The notes under the pieces were generated by a model. That model did no database searches, was not told the origin of the DNA, and saw only the letters and a list, made by a program, of their open reading frames with translations. From Deltaproteobacteria bacterium (lineage in GTDB: Bacteria > Myxococcota_A > Polyangia > DRWM01 > JAAZOP01), in the NCBI GenBank assembly GCA_016218765.1, contig JACRCZ010000147.1, forward strand, positions 62,001 to 126,000: 64,000 bases of DNA. Reading direction: 5' to 3'. Shown one piece after another: positions 35,619-44,382 of this stretch (position 1 is its first letter; each line of letters starts with the position of its first letter). A program made the translations under genes and the position numbers.

Positions 35619-37349
35619 ATGCTGAAGCAGCTTCGTCTCCGGCGGTTCAAGCGCTTCGACGGGGGGGAGCAGACCGTCGACCTGGATTCCCCGGTGATGC
35701 TGCTTGCCGGCCCCAACAACTCGGGAAAGACGACCGTGCTCCAGGCCATGGGGGTGTGGAGTCTGGCGCTTCGGCGCTGGCTGGAGGAGCGAGGCCGCCG
35801 ATCGGCGAAGAAGCGGGTCAGCATCACCCTCGACGAGCTGACGGCGCTGCCGCTTCGCGAGGCCAACCTCTTGTGGCTCGACCGCCGGCCGTCCGTGTAT
35901 CAGGCCGGTCGGAAGTCGCCAGCCTCGGCGCCCATCGCGATCGAGCTGAGCGGCGAGACGGCGGCGGGTCGGTGGGCGCTGGCGATGGAGCTCCTGTACG
36001 CCAACTCGAAGATGGTCCACGTGCGGCCGGTGTCCTTCGATCATCCGACCAAGGACACGCCCGAGGTGCCCGATGGCGCCGCGGAAATGCGGATTGTCCA
36101 CGTGCCGGCGTTCTCGGGCATCGAGACCGAGGAACCGCGGCGTGACCCCGGGCTCCAGGATCGCCTCATCGGCCAGGGCCGACCCGGCGAGGTACTCCGG
36201 AACCTTCTGTGGGAAGTGTTCCAGCAGGGGGGCCAGGAAGCCTGGCAGTCCCTGGTCCGTGATGTCGAACGGCTGTTCTTCTACGAGCTGTTGGAGCCGA
36301 CATACGACGCGGGACGTCCGTTCATCCTCTGCGAGTATCGGCCGCGTCCCGGCGATCGATCCCATGCCCCCTTGGACATCGCGAGCGGGGGGAGCGGGTT
36401 TCACCAGGTGTTGCTGCTGTTGGCGTTCTTCTACGCTCGACCCGCTTCGGTGCTGCTGCTGGATGAGCCGGATGCCCATCTGCACTACGTCTTGCAGCGC
36501 GAGATCCTGGACCACCTGCGTGCCGTCGCCGGCCGGCGGGGATGCCAATTGGTCGTGTCCACCCACTCCGAGGTGCTGCTACAGGACGCGCAGCCCACCG
36601 AGGTCGTCTCCTTCGCCGGCGCCGCGCCGCGCCGGCTCGTGATGCATCGCGACGTGACGACGCTCCAGACCGTTCTGCGCCGGCTCACGAGTCTCGACCT
36701 CCTGCGGGCGCAGACCCGGGACGGTGTGCTCTACGTTGAAGATCAGTCGGATGCCAAACTCCTGCGGCAGTGGGCGGAGGTCTTGCAGCACCCGGCGCGT
36801 TGTTTCCTGGCGGACCCGTTCGTCTACCCGATGGGCGGCAGCGGCCGCCTGGGCGACGTGAAGCAGCACTTCAGCGCGTTGCGCGAGGTCCATGCCGACT
36901 TTCGTGGGCTGTGCATCCTCGATCGAGACGAGTACTCCGGGCCGGAGGCGCAGGACCTGCCCGCCGGTTTCCGGTTGCTGCGGTGGCGGCGGAGGGAGAT
37001 CGAGAACTACCTCATCCATCGCGAGGCTCTCCTGCGTTATCTGGAGGAGCCGCACCGCAACGAACCGCTCTTCGCATCGCTGTTCGCGGAGAAGGACCAG
37101 GGGGTCATCGACGAGGAATTCACGCGTCAGGGCCTGCGGGATGCGGACCCTCTCGACGATCGCATACTCGCGCTCCTGGATTCCAAGGGCAGCGCATTCC
37201 TCGTCGAGTTGCTGCAGCGGACTTCCCGTCGGACGAACAAGCGCGACCTGTACCTCGTCGCAGGCGTCATGCGTCCCGAGGAGGTCCACCCGGACGTGCG
37301 CGCCATGCTGGACGAGATCGCGCGGTGGCTGATCGTGCGGGGTTCCTAG
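35619..37349 (+). CDS. OLD-family AAA ATPase with TOPRIM-like nuclease region
   Basis: The 576-residue protein has the ABC/AAA P-loop GPNNSGKTT (residues 31-39), a signature-like ASGGSGFHQVLLLLAFF (about 254-270), Walker B VLLLDEPDAHLH (about 278-289), an H-loop STHSEVLL, and then VEDQSDAKLL and ILDRDEYSG (about 372-440), which fit the Glu and DxD of a TOPRIM domain. OLD nucleases are ATP-powered nucleases found in phages and anti-phage systems (GajA of Gabija is one). No UvrD-type partner is adjacent, so it is a solitary OLD. The ATG is preceded by GGGAGGATCC. Codon use looks slightly less GC-biased than its neighbours. Confidence 0.82.
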   Translation: MLKQLRLRRFKRFDGGEQTVDLDSPVMLLAGPNNSGKTTVLQAMGVWSLALRRWLEERGRRSAKKRVSITLDELTALPLREANLLWLDRRPSVYQAGRKSPASAPIAIELSGETAAGRWALAMELLYANSKMVHVRPVSFDHPTKDTPEVPDGAAEMRIVHVPAFSGIETEEPRRDPGLQDRLIGQGRPGEVLRNLLWEVFQQGGQEAWQSLVRDVERLFFYELLEPTYDAGRPFILCEYRPRPGDRSHAPLDIASGGSGFHQVLLLLAFFYARPASVLLLDEPDAHLHYVLQREILDHLRAVAGRRGCQLVVSTHSEVLLQDAQPTEVVSFAGAAPRRLVMHRDVTTLQTVLRRLTSLDLLRAQTRDGVLYVEDQSDAKLLRQWAEVLQHPARCFLADPFVYPMGGSGRLGDVKQHFSALREVHADFRGLCILDRDEYSGPEAQDLPAGFRLLRWRRREIENYLIHREALLRYLEEPHRNEPLFASLFAEKDQGVIDEEFTRQGLRDADPLDDRILALLDSKGSAFLVELLQRTSRRTNKRDLYLVAGVMRPEEVHPDVRAMLDEIARWLIVRGS

Positions 37350-37360
37350 GTCGCGCGGCC

Positions 37361-38488
37361 TCAGGGAACGGGCGGAATTGCCGCTTCCTCCGGCGCAACC
37401 TGCCATGCCCCCGGAGGCTCGGAACCGCCGGACGGGGAGTCATCCGGAGCGGGCTGCGACGGCGCCACCACGGGGACGACCGGGGCCGGCGCCGCGTACG
37501 GGGCGCGGCGAGCCGCGAACGACAGGTCAAGGTCGGCGACTTCGGACGCGAAACAACCCAGCTCGCGGTAGCTGACGTCGGGACTCCAGACGCCCTCCTG
37601 GCCCGGCAGTCCCCCCTCGCGACGGGAATCGCGGCCGATGTGGAGGATCCTGACCATCTCCTCGTCGGTGCACTCCAGGACTGCCGAACGTTCGTCGGAG
37701 AGCTCGTCGTCCAGCCAGTCCAGGGAGCCGACGAAGTGCTCGAAGTCCGCCAGTCCGCCCGCGAAGTCCTCGGGCAGGTTCGAATAGCCGAGCATGAAGG
37801 CCACGGGAAATGGAGCGCCGGGGCGGAGACTCGCGGGTGACAGCCACAGAAACCCGGCGCGGACGAAGATCACCCGGGCGCGGTTCCAACGGCTGTCCGC
37901 CGACAGCGAAAGCTGGTCCACGTCTGCGACCTCGAAGGTGATTCCCCATGCCTCGAAGCCGCCCACCGCCAACGGCCCCTCTTCGATCGTTCGGGTCGCG
38001 AACCGATGGGAATCGGTGGTCACGACGACCGTGCCCTCCTCCTGCGCGGACACGGTGACCACGGTGCCGGCCCCCGATACGTCGTTCACGTACGTGCGTG
38101 CCAGTACCCGCAGCTCGGTCTCATCGAAGCGACTGCTCATCGGGAGCGCGCGCACCCAGATCTTCCCCGCGTCGCGGCGGTTGCGCAACAGCAGCTCGTA
38201 GGTCGGGACCGACCCCAACCCGTCCCATTCGCCGTCGCCGTCCACGTCCAGCCGGAGCTCCGTTTCGAAGTCCACTCCCGTCTTCGGCGCCCATTCGTCG
38301 CGTACGCGGCGGAAGTTGTCGACGACCCAGTCGTTCGAAATGAAGGACCCGTCGGGTTCCGAAGGAACGCGGAAGGCGAACCTGTTGCTCCGATAGCCGT
38401 CGGGTCCCAAGGTCCCGAACGGTGCGGCGCAGCCCGGCCCGATCATGCCGGCCAGAGCGAGAAGCCAAGCGAAGCGAAGATCGCGCAT
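37361..38488 (-). CDS. Lipoprotein of unknown function
   Basis: This 375-residue protein has lipobox GPGC (Cys20), a single large domain rich in Val, Phe and Asp that reads as mainly beta, and a Pro-rich tail (APAPVVPVV). I recognise no family. The domain holds LDVDGDGEWDGLGSVPTYELLLRNRRD, an Asp-rich turn like a calcium loop, at about residues 82-100. It converges on the OLD nuclease gene, with ten bases between the stops. Confidence 0.62.
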   Translation of the reverse strand: MRDLRFAWLLALAGMIGPGCAAPFGTLGPDGYRSNRFAFRVPSEPDGSFISNDWVVDNFRRVRDEWAPKTGVDFETELRLDVDGDGEWDGLGSVPTYELLLRNRRDAGKIWVRALPMSSRFDETELRVLARTYVNDVSGAGTVVTVSAQEEGTVVVTTDSHRFATRTIEEGPLAVGGFEAWGITFEVADVDQLSLSADSRWNRARVIFVRAGFLWLSPASLRPGAPFPVAFMLGYSNLPEDFAGGLADFEHFVGSLDWLDDELSDERSAVLECTDEEMVRILHIGRDSRREGGLPGQEGVWSPDVSYRELGCFASEVADLDLSFAARRAPYAAPAPVVPVVAPSQPAPDDSPSGGSEPPGAWQVAPEEAAIPPVP

Positions 38489-38567
38489 TTCCCTCCCCTC
38501 TCTCCGGCGACAAGGGCCGGCGCGTCCGTGAGGTCCCGACGCAGGTCAAGGCGGCGGGACCCCGCAC

Positions 38568-38957
38568 CTACGGCGGCGCGTGCAACTCGACCCAGCCGAG
38601 CCGGGCCATCCGATCAAAGTCCCCGTCCAGCGACCACAGCGGCCAGCCACGCTCCGCGGCCAGCGACGCGATCAGCAGGTCTGCGAAACCGAAACGCTCT
38701 CCTCGGGCGGTCGCCACCTCCAGCCAGGCATCGATGCGCGACCAGGTGGCTGCCGTGGGATACGCGATGGGCAGCGCCCCCAGCAGGCGGCGCAGCCGAG
38801 GGAAGTCCGCCCGTGACGCGCCCGAGAGGATTTCGACGCGAACGGGTGCCGGCAGGGCGACCGCGTCCGCATCCAGCAGCTCGCGGTGACGCTCCGCCGT
38901 CCGCCGATCGCGCCCGCGGAAGAAAGCGATCCACACCGAGGTATCGACGGCGATCAC
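38568..38957 (-). CDS. vapC: VapC-type PIN-domain ribonuclease toxin
   Basis: The 129-residue PIN domain has the acidic residues of the family in AVDTSVW, VRVEILSG, FADLLIAS and SLDGDFDRM, so the catalytic quartet is complete. VapC toxins cleave RNA, often initiator tRNA or rRNA, until VapB binds them. The GTG start overlaps the TGA of the antitoxin gene as GTGA, the usual coupling of such modules. It is translated after the antitoxin. Confidence 0.88.
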   Translation of the reverse strand: MIAVDTSVWIAFFRGRDRRTAERHRELLDADAVALPAPVRVEILSGASRADFPRLRRLLGALPIAYPTAATWSRIDAWLEVATARGERFGFADLLIASLAAERGWPLWSLDGDFDRMARLGWVELHAPP

Positions 38958-39184
38958 GCAGTCCGCCCCCGCCCGCGCGCCGGTCCCGCTCGCGGTCGAC
39001 GGCGCGAACGCGGGACGTCGATGTCCAGCTCGATGGCGCCGAGCAGCCCCATCAGCTCCTCCACGCGGCGACGCCGGACCAACTCGCGCAGCGAGACGAT
39101 CACCGCGTCGGTCTTGGACTTGAATCCCAGGACCCGCCGGGCCTCCTCCATCAACTCGTCCGGAATGTCGAGGGTCGTGCGCAT
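38954..39184 (-). CDS. vapB: VapB-type antitoxin
   Basis: The 76-residue protein begins MRTTLDIPDELMEEARRVLG, a ribbon-helix-helix DNA-binding N-terminus, and has a basic, flexible C-terminus that would wrap the toxin. In such modules the antitoxin also represses its own promoter. The ATG at 39184 is preferred to an upstream in-frame start that gives a non-homologous extension. It is co-translated with vapC. Confidence 0.88.
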   Translation of the reverse strand: MRTTLDIPDELMEEARRVLGFKSKTDAVIVSLRELVRRRRVEELMGLLGAIELDIDVPRSRRRPRAGPARGRGRTA

Positions 39185-39270
39185 ACGATGCAGCTTGGGA
39201 TGTATGCCGCAGGATGTCAACTGCGGCGCGAGACGAGTGCTTCCCAGCTGACGGACGTCGGGTACGCCCC

Positions 39271-40020
39271 TCACGGAGGCAAGCTGCGGTCGAGGGCGGC
39301 CGCAAACTGGCTGGCGATGCAGTTCGTCATGTCAGCGCCGCCCTCGCCGCAGGCGGCGTCGGCGCAAGAGCGCAGTACGTCCGCGAGAAGCGGTCGCAAC
39401 GCCGGATCGCTTTGCCACACGGCGCATACCTCGTCGAATGCGTCACGGGAAGCGGCGGCAACCTCGAGTTGAAGTTGGCCGCCGGCGAGCTGCGCCGTGC
39501 AGCCCATCATCCACTCCACGAACGTCTCGCAGGCGGGCTTCCCCGGGTCAAATGAGCGCGGTGGAATGCGCGCCCACACGCCCCGGGGTGGCAATTCCGA
39601 GGACGCCTGCACGGCGCCCTCGGGCAACCCACCGAGGATGCAAACGAACCACTCGATGGCTCCGGTCGCACACGGCGCACCGGCACAATGGGCGAGTGCC
39701 GAATCGAGATCCGCCGCAGTCGCGCCGGCAGCCAGCCACCCGCGGCATTGCTGTCGAAAGACGGCCTCCGGGTCCAACTCTGCGCCGGCAGCGAGCGGTG
39801 ATTCCCCGCCGGCCCGCAGCGCGGTCGTGCAACGCATCGCCTCGGCGGTGAATGCCGTGCAAGGCCCCGCGCGACCGTCGTCCGCGGCCTGGGGATCGCC
39901 TGGTGCCGGCCGCACGATCTCGTCGTGCGTCGTCGTCGTCCCGGACTCGCTGGCACGGCACCCGGAAACCGACGCGCCCAGCACCGTCAAGGCCAGAGCG
40001 CAACGCCATCGACCGTCCAT
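39271..40020 (-). CDS. Small Cys-rich lipoprotein of unknown function
   Basis: The 249-residue product has lipobox VSGC (Cys21), an acidic linker and a domain with about eleven Cys spaced as in secreted helical repeat proteins (CTAFTAEAMRCTTAL, CRGWLAAGA, CETFVEWMMGCTAQL, CADAACGEGGADMTNC). Two internally similar halves (residues 55-140 and 170-245) suggest duplication. I do not recognise a family. The ATG is preceded by GGAGGAGCGCGG. Confidence 0.65.
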   Translation of the reverse strand: MDGRWRCALALTVLGASVSGCRASESGTTTTHDEIVRPAPGDPQAADDGRAGPCTAFTAEAMRCTTALRAGGESPLAAGAELDPEAVFRQQCRGWLAAGATAADLDSALAHCAGAPCATGAIEWFVCILGGLPEGAVQASSELPPRGVWARIPPRSFDPGKPACETFVEWMMGCTAQLAGGQLQLEVAAASRDAFDEVCAVWQSDPALRPLLADVLRSCADAACGEGGADMTNCIASQFAAALDRSLPP

Positions 40021-40442
40021 GTTCCGCGCTCCTCCGATGGTCGACGCCCAGCGCGCCGCCTGATGACGGATCGCTTGCCAAACGTAGCTGTTCCTAGCAC
40101 CGTGTCTGCCCGGCCGCAATGAATCGAGCGATCTTGCCGCCCCCCAGTTTTTCGGGGTCCGTCTCGGGCCAACCTGGAGCCCAACCGTCCGGAGTTGACT
40201 GGTGCTCAATCTCACGATCCTGACGATTGCGGTGCTGACGTCATGCGGTGGGCGCGCAGCGCTAGCGGTCGGTTCATGCTGGCGGCGCTGTCCCGCGCCA
40301 TGCCGCTGACCATCGGGGAGAAGGCGTGCGAGAAGCGCGGTGACCAGAAGACTGGGGGGGGCAAGGCAAACACCCCACTCGACACGCTCGTTTCGCGGAC
40401 GTAGGGTCCGGGGCCGGCGAGCGGGAGGGACGATCGCGGGCC
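40021..40442. other. Divergent intergenic region, 422 bases
   Basis: This gap lies between the Cys-rich lipoprotein gene on the minus strand and the SGNH hydrolase gene on the plus strand. It contains a short inverted C/G element (CCCC and GGGG flanking CAGTTTTTC, about 40142-40157) and one small lipoprotein-like frame at 40202-40309. A 69-codon frame at 40195-40404 overlaps it but has no protein-like features. Confidence 0.5.
40202..40309 (+). CDS. Possible 35-residue lipoprotein-like peptide
   Basis: A GTG preceded seven bases earlier by CGGAG starts VLNLTILTIAVLTSCGG, a hydrophobic stretch with a perfect lipobox LTSC, followed by twenty residues rich in Arg and Cys and a stop. It could be a small lipoprotein (lysis or entericidin-like), a truncated gene or chance. 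Too short for homology by eye. Confidence 0.25.
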   Translation: MLNLTILTIAVLTSCGGRAALAVGSCWRRCPAPCR

Positions 40443-41342
40443 ATGAAGAACGTATCCGTCGGCATCCTGATCGCCTTCCTGGCCGCAACCACGGCCTGCC
40501 GGGGCGGCGGAACGGAATCGCGCACGCCGCCGGCGGGCACCGCTGGGGTGGAAGCCGCCGTTGCCGCGGAAACGTCGGCGGAGGCGGAAGCGTCGGCGGA
40601 GGCACCGGCGGGGGCTCCAGCCGGAGGATCGACGGGGACAGCGGCCGCGGAAACGGCGGCGGGCGCCCCGCCGCTGGTCACCACGCTTCCCGCGCTGCCG
40701 TTCGACCGCATCGCCGTGATCGGCGCCAGCGTCTCGGCCGGCTTCGGCTCGATCCGCGTCGCCAAGGCGCTCGACGAGACGATCCGCACGCCGCACGAGA
40801 CCGGCGACTTCGCCCAGGTCTTCTTCTTCCAGGATCCGTTCGGCGAGGGTCAGCGCCAAGTCGCTCGCGCGGTCGAGTTCCGCCCGACCGTCGTCTACGC
40901 GCTCGACTTCCTGTTCTGGTACGCCTACGGCTCCGGCTGGACCCTGGCCGAGCGGGAGCACAACGTCGACCTGGGCCTGCGCCAGCTCGAACGGTTGGAT
41001 GCCCCCATCCTGGTCGGCGACGTGCCGGACATGACCGGCGCGGCCGATTGGATGCTCGACCCGGCCCAGATCCCGCCGCTCCCGGAGCTGGCCGCGCTCA
41101 ACGCGCGCATCCGCGCCTGGGCCGAAGGGCGCCCGAACGTGCTGCTCCTCCCCCTGTCGGAGTGGACCGCGCCCCTGCACGCCACAGCCCCCGTCGTCGT
41201 CGACGACGACGGCCGGACGGTCGCACCTCGCGAGCTGATGGCCCCCGACGGCCTCCACCCCAACGCCGCCGGCGTGCGCTACCTCCTGCGCCAGACCCAC
41301 CTCCACGCCCGCGTCCGGCTCCCCGGTCCGCCTCCCCGCTGA
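40443..41342 (+). CDS. SGNH/GDSL-type hydrolase lipoprotein
   Basis: The 299-residue protein has a lipobox-like TTAC (Cys19), an Ala/Glu/Thr-rich linker to about residue 75, and an SGNH hydrolase domain. Block I is VIGASVSAGFG (nucleophile Ser), and the last block is APDGLHPNAAG with the Asp-x-x-His pair. These enzymes remove acyl or acetyl groups from lipids or polysaccharides. The substrate is unknown. Periplasmic face of a membrane is likely. Confidence 0.78.
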   Translation: MKNVSVGILIAFLAATTACRGGGTESRTPPAGTAGVEAAVAAETSAEAEASAEAPAGAPAGGSTGTAAAETAAGAPPLVTTLPALPFDRIAVIGASVSAGFGSIRVAKALDETIRTPHETGDFAQVFFFQDPFGEGQRQVARAVEFRPTVVYALDFLFWYAYGSGWTLAEREHNVDLGLRQLERLDAPILVGDVPDMTGAADWMLDPAQIPPLPELAALNARIRAWAEGRPNVLLLPLSEWTAPLHATAPVVVDDDGRTVAPRELMAPDGLHPNAAGVRYLLRQTHLHARVRLPGPPPR

Positions 41343-41445
41343 ATTGCCGCCTCCCCACCTCTCCAGCCGACCTCTCCACCTCTCCCATGCCGGACTCGCC
41401 TCACGACTCTTGACATCACCCCCCATTCCATCCCAGGAAGGAAGC

Positions 41446-42162
41446 ATGACCGGCGCCGAGTTGTTCTCCTGGTACGGGATCGGCTTCGTTGCCGTCTTCG
41501 TCCTCGGACTCGTGATGCTCGTCATCGGCGTCATGGGGCTCGGCCATGATGCGGACGCGGACGCGGGAGGGGGAGGGGACCACGACGCGGGCGGCGACCA
41601 CGACGCGGGCGCGGCCGATGGCAAGAGCGCGTTGGGCGAGGCGCACGGCGCGGAAGGGGACGGCTCGCACGCCGACACCGGCCACTCCGTGCTGCTCGAC
41701 TTCCTCGGCGTCGGGCGCTGCCCGATGTCGATCCTGCTCATGATCCTCTGCTTCCTCTTCGCGCTGGTCGGCGTGGCCTCGATCATCGTCCTGCGCACGT
41801 TCCTGCCGCCGGGGGCGCTGGTCGGCGCCCTGGCCTACGCCCTCGCGCTGGTCGGAGGCTTCACGCTGACCGGCGTCGTGGCGCGTGCGATCGGGCGCGT
41901 ACTCCCCTCGACCGAGACCTACGTCGAGCCGGAGGGGCGGCACGTGGGGGCGCTGGGCAAGGCGGTGTATGCCTTCGAGGGCGGGCAGGGCTTCATCCAG
42001 GTGCGGGACCGCAGCGGCACGATTCACGAGCTGCACGCGGTGTCCGAGGGGAGCGATCCGATCGTGGCCGGGGAATCGGTGCTGGTGCTCGACTACGATC
42101 CGGGAAACCGCATGTTCCGCGTGCAGAAGGCGCCGGCCGAGCTGACCCGCGGCGGCGGCTGA
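41446..42162 (+). CDS. yqiJ: YqiJ-like membrane protein with OB-fold domain
   Basis: The 238-residue protein has an N-terminal membrane segment, a His/Asp/Gly-rich loop (about residues 33-70) and two further membrane segments, then a C-terminal OB-fold-type domain (STETYVEPEGRHVGALGKA...VLVLDYDPGNRMFRVQ). This is the layout of E. coli YqiJ and of NfeD-type partners of flotillins. It sits 61 bases before the flotillin gene and would stabilise its microdomain. The ATG has an AGGAAGG site. The acidic and His-rich loop could bind metal. Confidence 0.75.
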   Translation: MTGAELFSWYGIGFVAVFVLGLVMLVIGVMGLGHDADADAGGGGDHDAGGDHDAGAADGKSALGEAHGAEGDGSHADTGHSVLLDFLGVGRCPMSILLMILCFLFALVGVASIIVLRTFLPPGALVGALAYALALVGGFTLTGVVARAIGRVLPSTETYVEPEGRHVGALGKAVYAFEGGQGFIQVRDRSGTIHELHAVSEGSDPIVAGESVLVLDYDPGNRMFRVQKAPAELTRGGG

Positions 42163-42223
42163 GCGAAGGCCTGCCGGACCGATGTCCCGCGCCGCCGCGA
42201 GCGGCGCGGAAGGAGGGAGGACG

Positions 42224-44368
42224 ATGGCGCAGCAACAGGAACCCGTGCGTACGTCACGCGACGACGGGAGGGGCTCGCGAGCGGGGGCCGTCGGGGGCTA
42301 CTTCCTCTGGCTGCTCGTCTCGCTCGCCTTGATCGTCGGTCCGTTCGTCCTGCCCGTCTTCTCCGCCGTCAACATGAGCAGCCTGGCGCAGCTCATCTGC
42401 CTCAGCGTCGGCATCTTCTCGCTGATCCTGATGAGCGTCATCGTCGTCATCACCAAGCTGTACCAGAAGGCCAGCGCCAACCGCTCGCTCGTCCGCACCG
42501 GCATGGGCGGCATCAAGGTCATCCTCGACGGCGGCGTGTTCAACATCCCCGTCCTGCACAAGCTGCTGTCGATCAACCTCGAGACCATGCGCCTTGATGT
42601 CGAGCGCAAGGGCAAGGACGCGCTGATCACGGCGGACTTCCTCCGCTCCGACCTCAGCGCCCAGTTCTACCTCAAGGTCCAGCCCACGACCGAGGACATC
42701 ACCAACGCCGCGCGGTCCCTGGGCGAGCGCTCGGTCGACGATGTCGGGGTCAAGGAATTGGTGTTCGACAAGCTGGTCAGCGCGCTGCGCACCGTCGCCG
42801 CCAAGTCGACCCTCTTCGACTTGAACAGCGAGCGCGAGCGGTTCGCGCGGGACGTCAAGGCCGCGGTCGAGGCCGACCTCAAGCACAACGGCCTGACGCT
42901 GGAGTCGGTCACGATCTCGAGCCTGGACCAGACGGACGTCACGCAGCTCAACGAGCGCAACGTCTTCGACGCGCAGGGGCGCAAGCGCATCGCCGAGGTC
43001 ACGCAGGCGGCCAACGTGGAGCGCAACCGGCTGGAGCGCGAGGCGGAGCAGCAGATTGCGACCAAGGACGTCTCCACCCGCAAGAGCATCCTGACGCTCG
43101 ACCTGGAGAAGCAGAAGGCCGAGGCCGAGCAGGCGCGGGACGTGGCGAACTCCAAGGCCGAGGCCGGCCGCCGCGCGGCCGAGTTCAAGATCGAGCAGGA
43201 GCAGGCGGTGGCCCAGCGCGAGGTCGAGAAGCTGCGCGCCGTCGAGGCGGCCAAGATCGATGCGCAGAAGAAGCTCGTCATCACGAACCAGGAGCGCGAG
43301 CTGGCCGAGGTCCAGAAGCAGCAGGCGGTCGAGACGGCCAACGTCAGCCGGAACAAGGTCGTCGAGGTCGCCATGCGCGACCAGCAGATCGCCGTCGCGG
43401 CCAAGGAGCAGGAACGCGCCAAGGCCGAGGCCGCGAGGCTGGCCGCCGAGGCCGAGCGCGAGGGCCAGGCGCAGGCCGTCAAGACCGTCGAAGCCGTCCG
43501 CAGCGCCGAGCGTTCCAAGGACCAGGGCGTGATCGCCGCCCAGGCCGACGCCGAGAAACGCTTCGTCCAGCAACAGCGCGAGGCGGACGCCGAAGCCTAC
43601 CGCTTGAAGGCCCTGGCCGACGGCAAGAAGGCGGCCGCGGAGGCCGAGGCATACGCGAAGATCCGTGCCGCCGAGGCCGAGAAGGAGTCCGCGGAGAAGC
43701 GCGCGCTGGGCGATCTTGCCGTGCAGTCCGTGCCGGTCAACGTCGCCGCCAAGCAGGTCGATGTCGACAAGGCGCGGCAGCTCATCGGCGTGCAGGTCGC
43801 CGAGAAGCAGGTCGAGGTCGACCGCAAGTCGGTCGAGGTCACGCAGGCGCGGGTCAACGTCGAGCGGCAGGAGCTGGAGCAGCGGCAGCAGTTCTCTCGC
43901 GCGGCGCTCGAGTTCGAGCTGGGCAAGCTGCGCATCACCAAGGCGGCCGAGGTGCAGGTCGAGAGCGCGAAGGCCATCGGCAGCTTCATGGCCAAGGGCC
44001 AGATGACGATCTTCGGGGACCCGTCCACCATGGCGATGATGACCGAGCGCTTCATGTCCTCGATGGCCGTCGGCCGCCAGTTCGACGGCTTCTTCAACGG
44101 CCTCGGCGACGGCCCGGCCCGCGAGGCCGTGGGCGACGTCCTGGGCGCCGTGACCGGACTCGCGCAGGGCGCCGCCGCCCTCATGAAGGGCAAGGCCGAG
44201 GGCGCACGGGCCGAGGGCGAGGCGCGGATCGCCGAGGCCGAGGCCAAGGTCATCGAGGCCAAGTCGCCGCCGTCGCAGCCCGTCGCCAGGCCCGTGCCCG
44301 CGCCGGCCGCCGCGCCGCCGGCCCCGGGCCGCCCGCCGGGCACGCCCGACAAGCCCCGGGGAACCTAG
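42224..44368 (+). CDS. yqiK: YqiK-type flotillin (SPFH domain, long coiled coil)
   Basis: The 714-residue protein has two hydrophobic N-terminal segments (about residues 20-85) and an SPFH/band-7 domain to about residue 270. A very long Ala/Glu/Lys/Arg heptad region follows to about 590, then a C-terminal Gly/Pro-rich tail. Flotillins oligomerise as membrane cages that organise lipid microdomains. A GGAGGGAGG site precedes the ATG. The upstream YqiJ-like gene and the downstream kinase gene (14 bases) suggest a shared transcript. Confidence 0.88.
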   Translation: MAQQQEPVRTSRDDGRGSRAGAVGGYFLWLLVSLALIVGPFVLPVFSAVNMSSLAQLICLSVGIFSLILMSVIVVITKLYQKASANRSLVRTGMGGIKVILDGGVFNIPVLHKLLSINLETMRLDVERKGKDALITADFLRSDLSAQFYLKVQPTTEDITNAARSLGERSVDDVGVKELVFDKLVSALRTVAAKSTLFDLNSERERFARDVKAAVEADLKHNGLTLESVTISSLDQTDVTQLNERNVFDAQGRKRIAEVTQAANVERNRLEREAEQQIATKDVSTRKSILTLDLEKQKAEAEQARDVANSKAEAGRRAAEFKIEQEQAVAQREVEKLRAVEAAKIDAQKKLVITNQERELAEVQKQQAVETANVSRNKVVEVAMRDQQIAVAAKEQERAKAEAARLAAEAEREGQAQAVKTVEAVRSAERSKDQGVIAAQADAEKRFVQQQREADAEAYRLKALADGKKAAAEAEAYAKIRAAEAEKESAEKRALGDLAVQSVPVNVAAKQVDVDKARQLIGVQVAEKQVEVDRKSVEVTQARVNVERQELEQRQQFSRAALEFELGKLRITKAAEVQVESAKAIGSFMAKGQMTIFGDPSTMAMMTERFMSSMAVGRQFDGFFNGLGDGPAREAVGDVLGAVTGLAQGAAALMKGKAEGARAEGEARIAEAEAKVIEAKSPPSQPVARPVPAPAAAPPAPGRPPGTPDKPRGT

Positions 44369-44382
44369 CCGGGTCCCCGGAC

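Noticed and set aside
35619-37349. Gabija system
   Set aside because: The OLD-type protein lacks an adjacent UvrD-like GajB. The following gene is a convergent lipoprotein.
40195-40404. 69-codon plus-strand frame upstream of the SGNH gene
   Set aside because: No ribosome binding site, no hydrophobic or domain pattern. The overlapping 35-residue frame is a better though still weak candidate.
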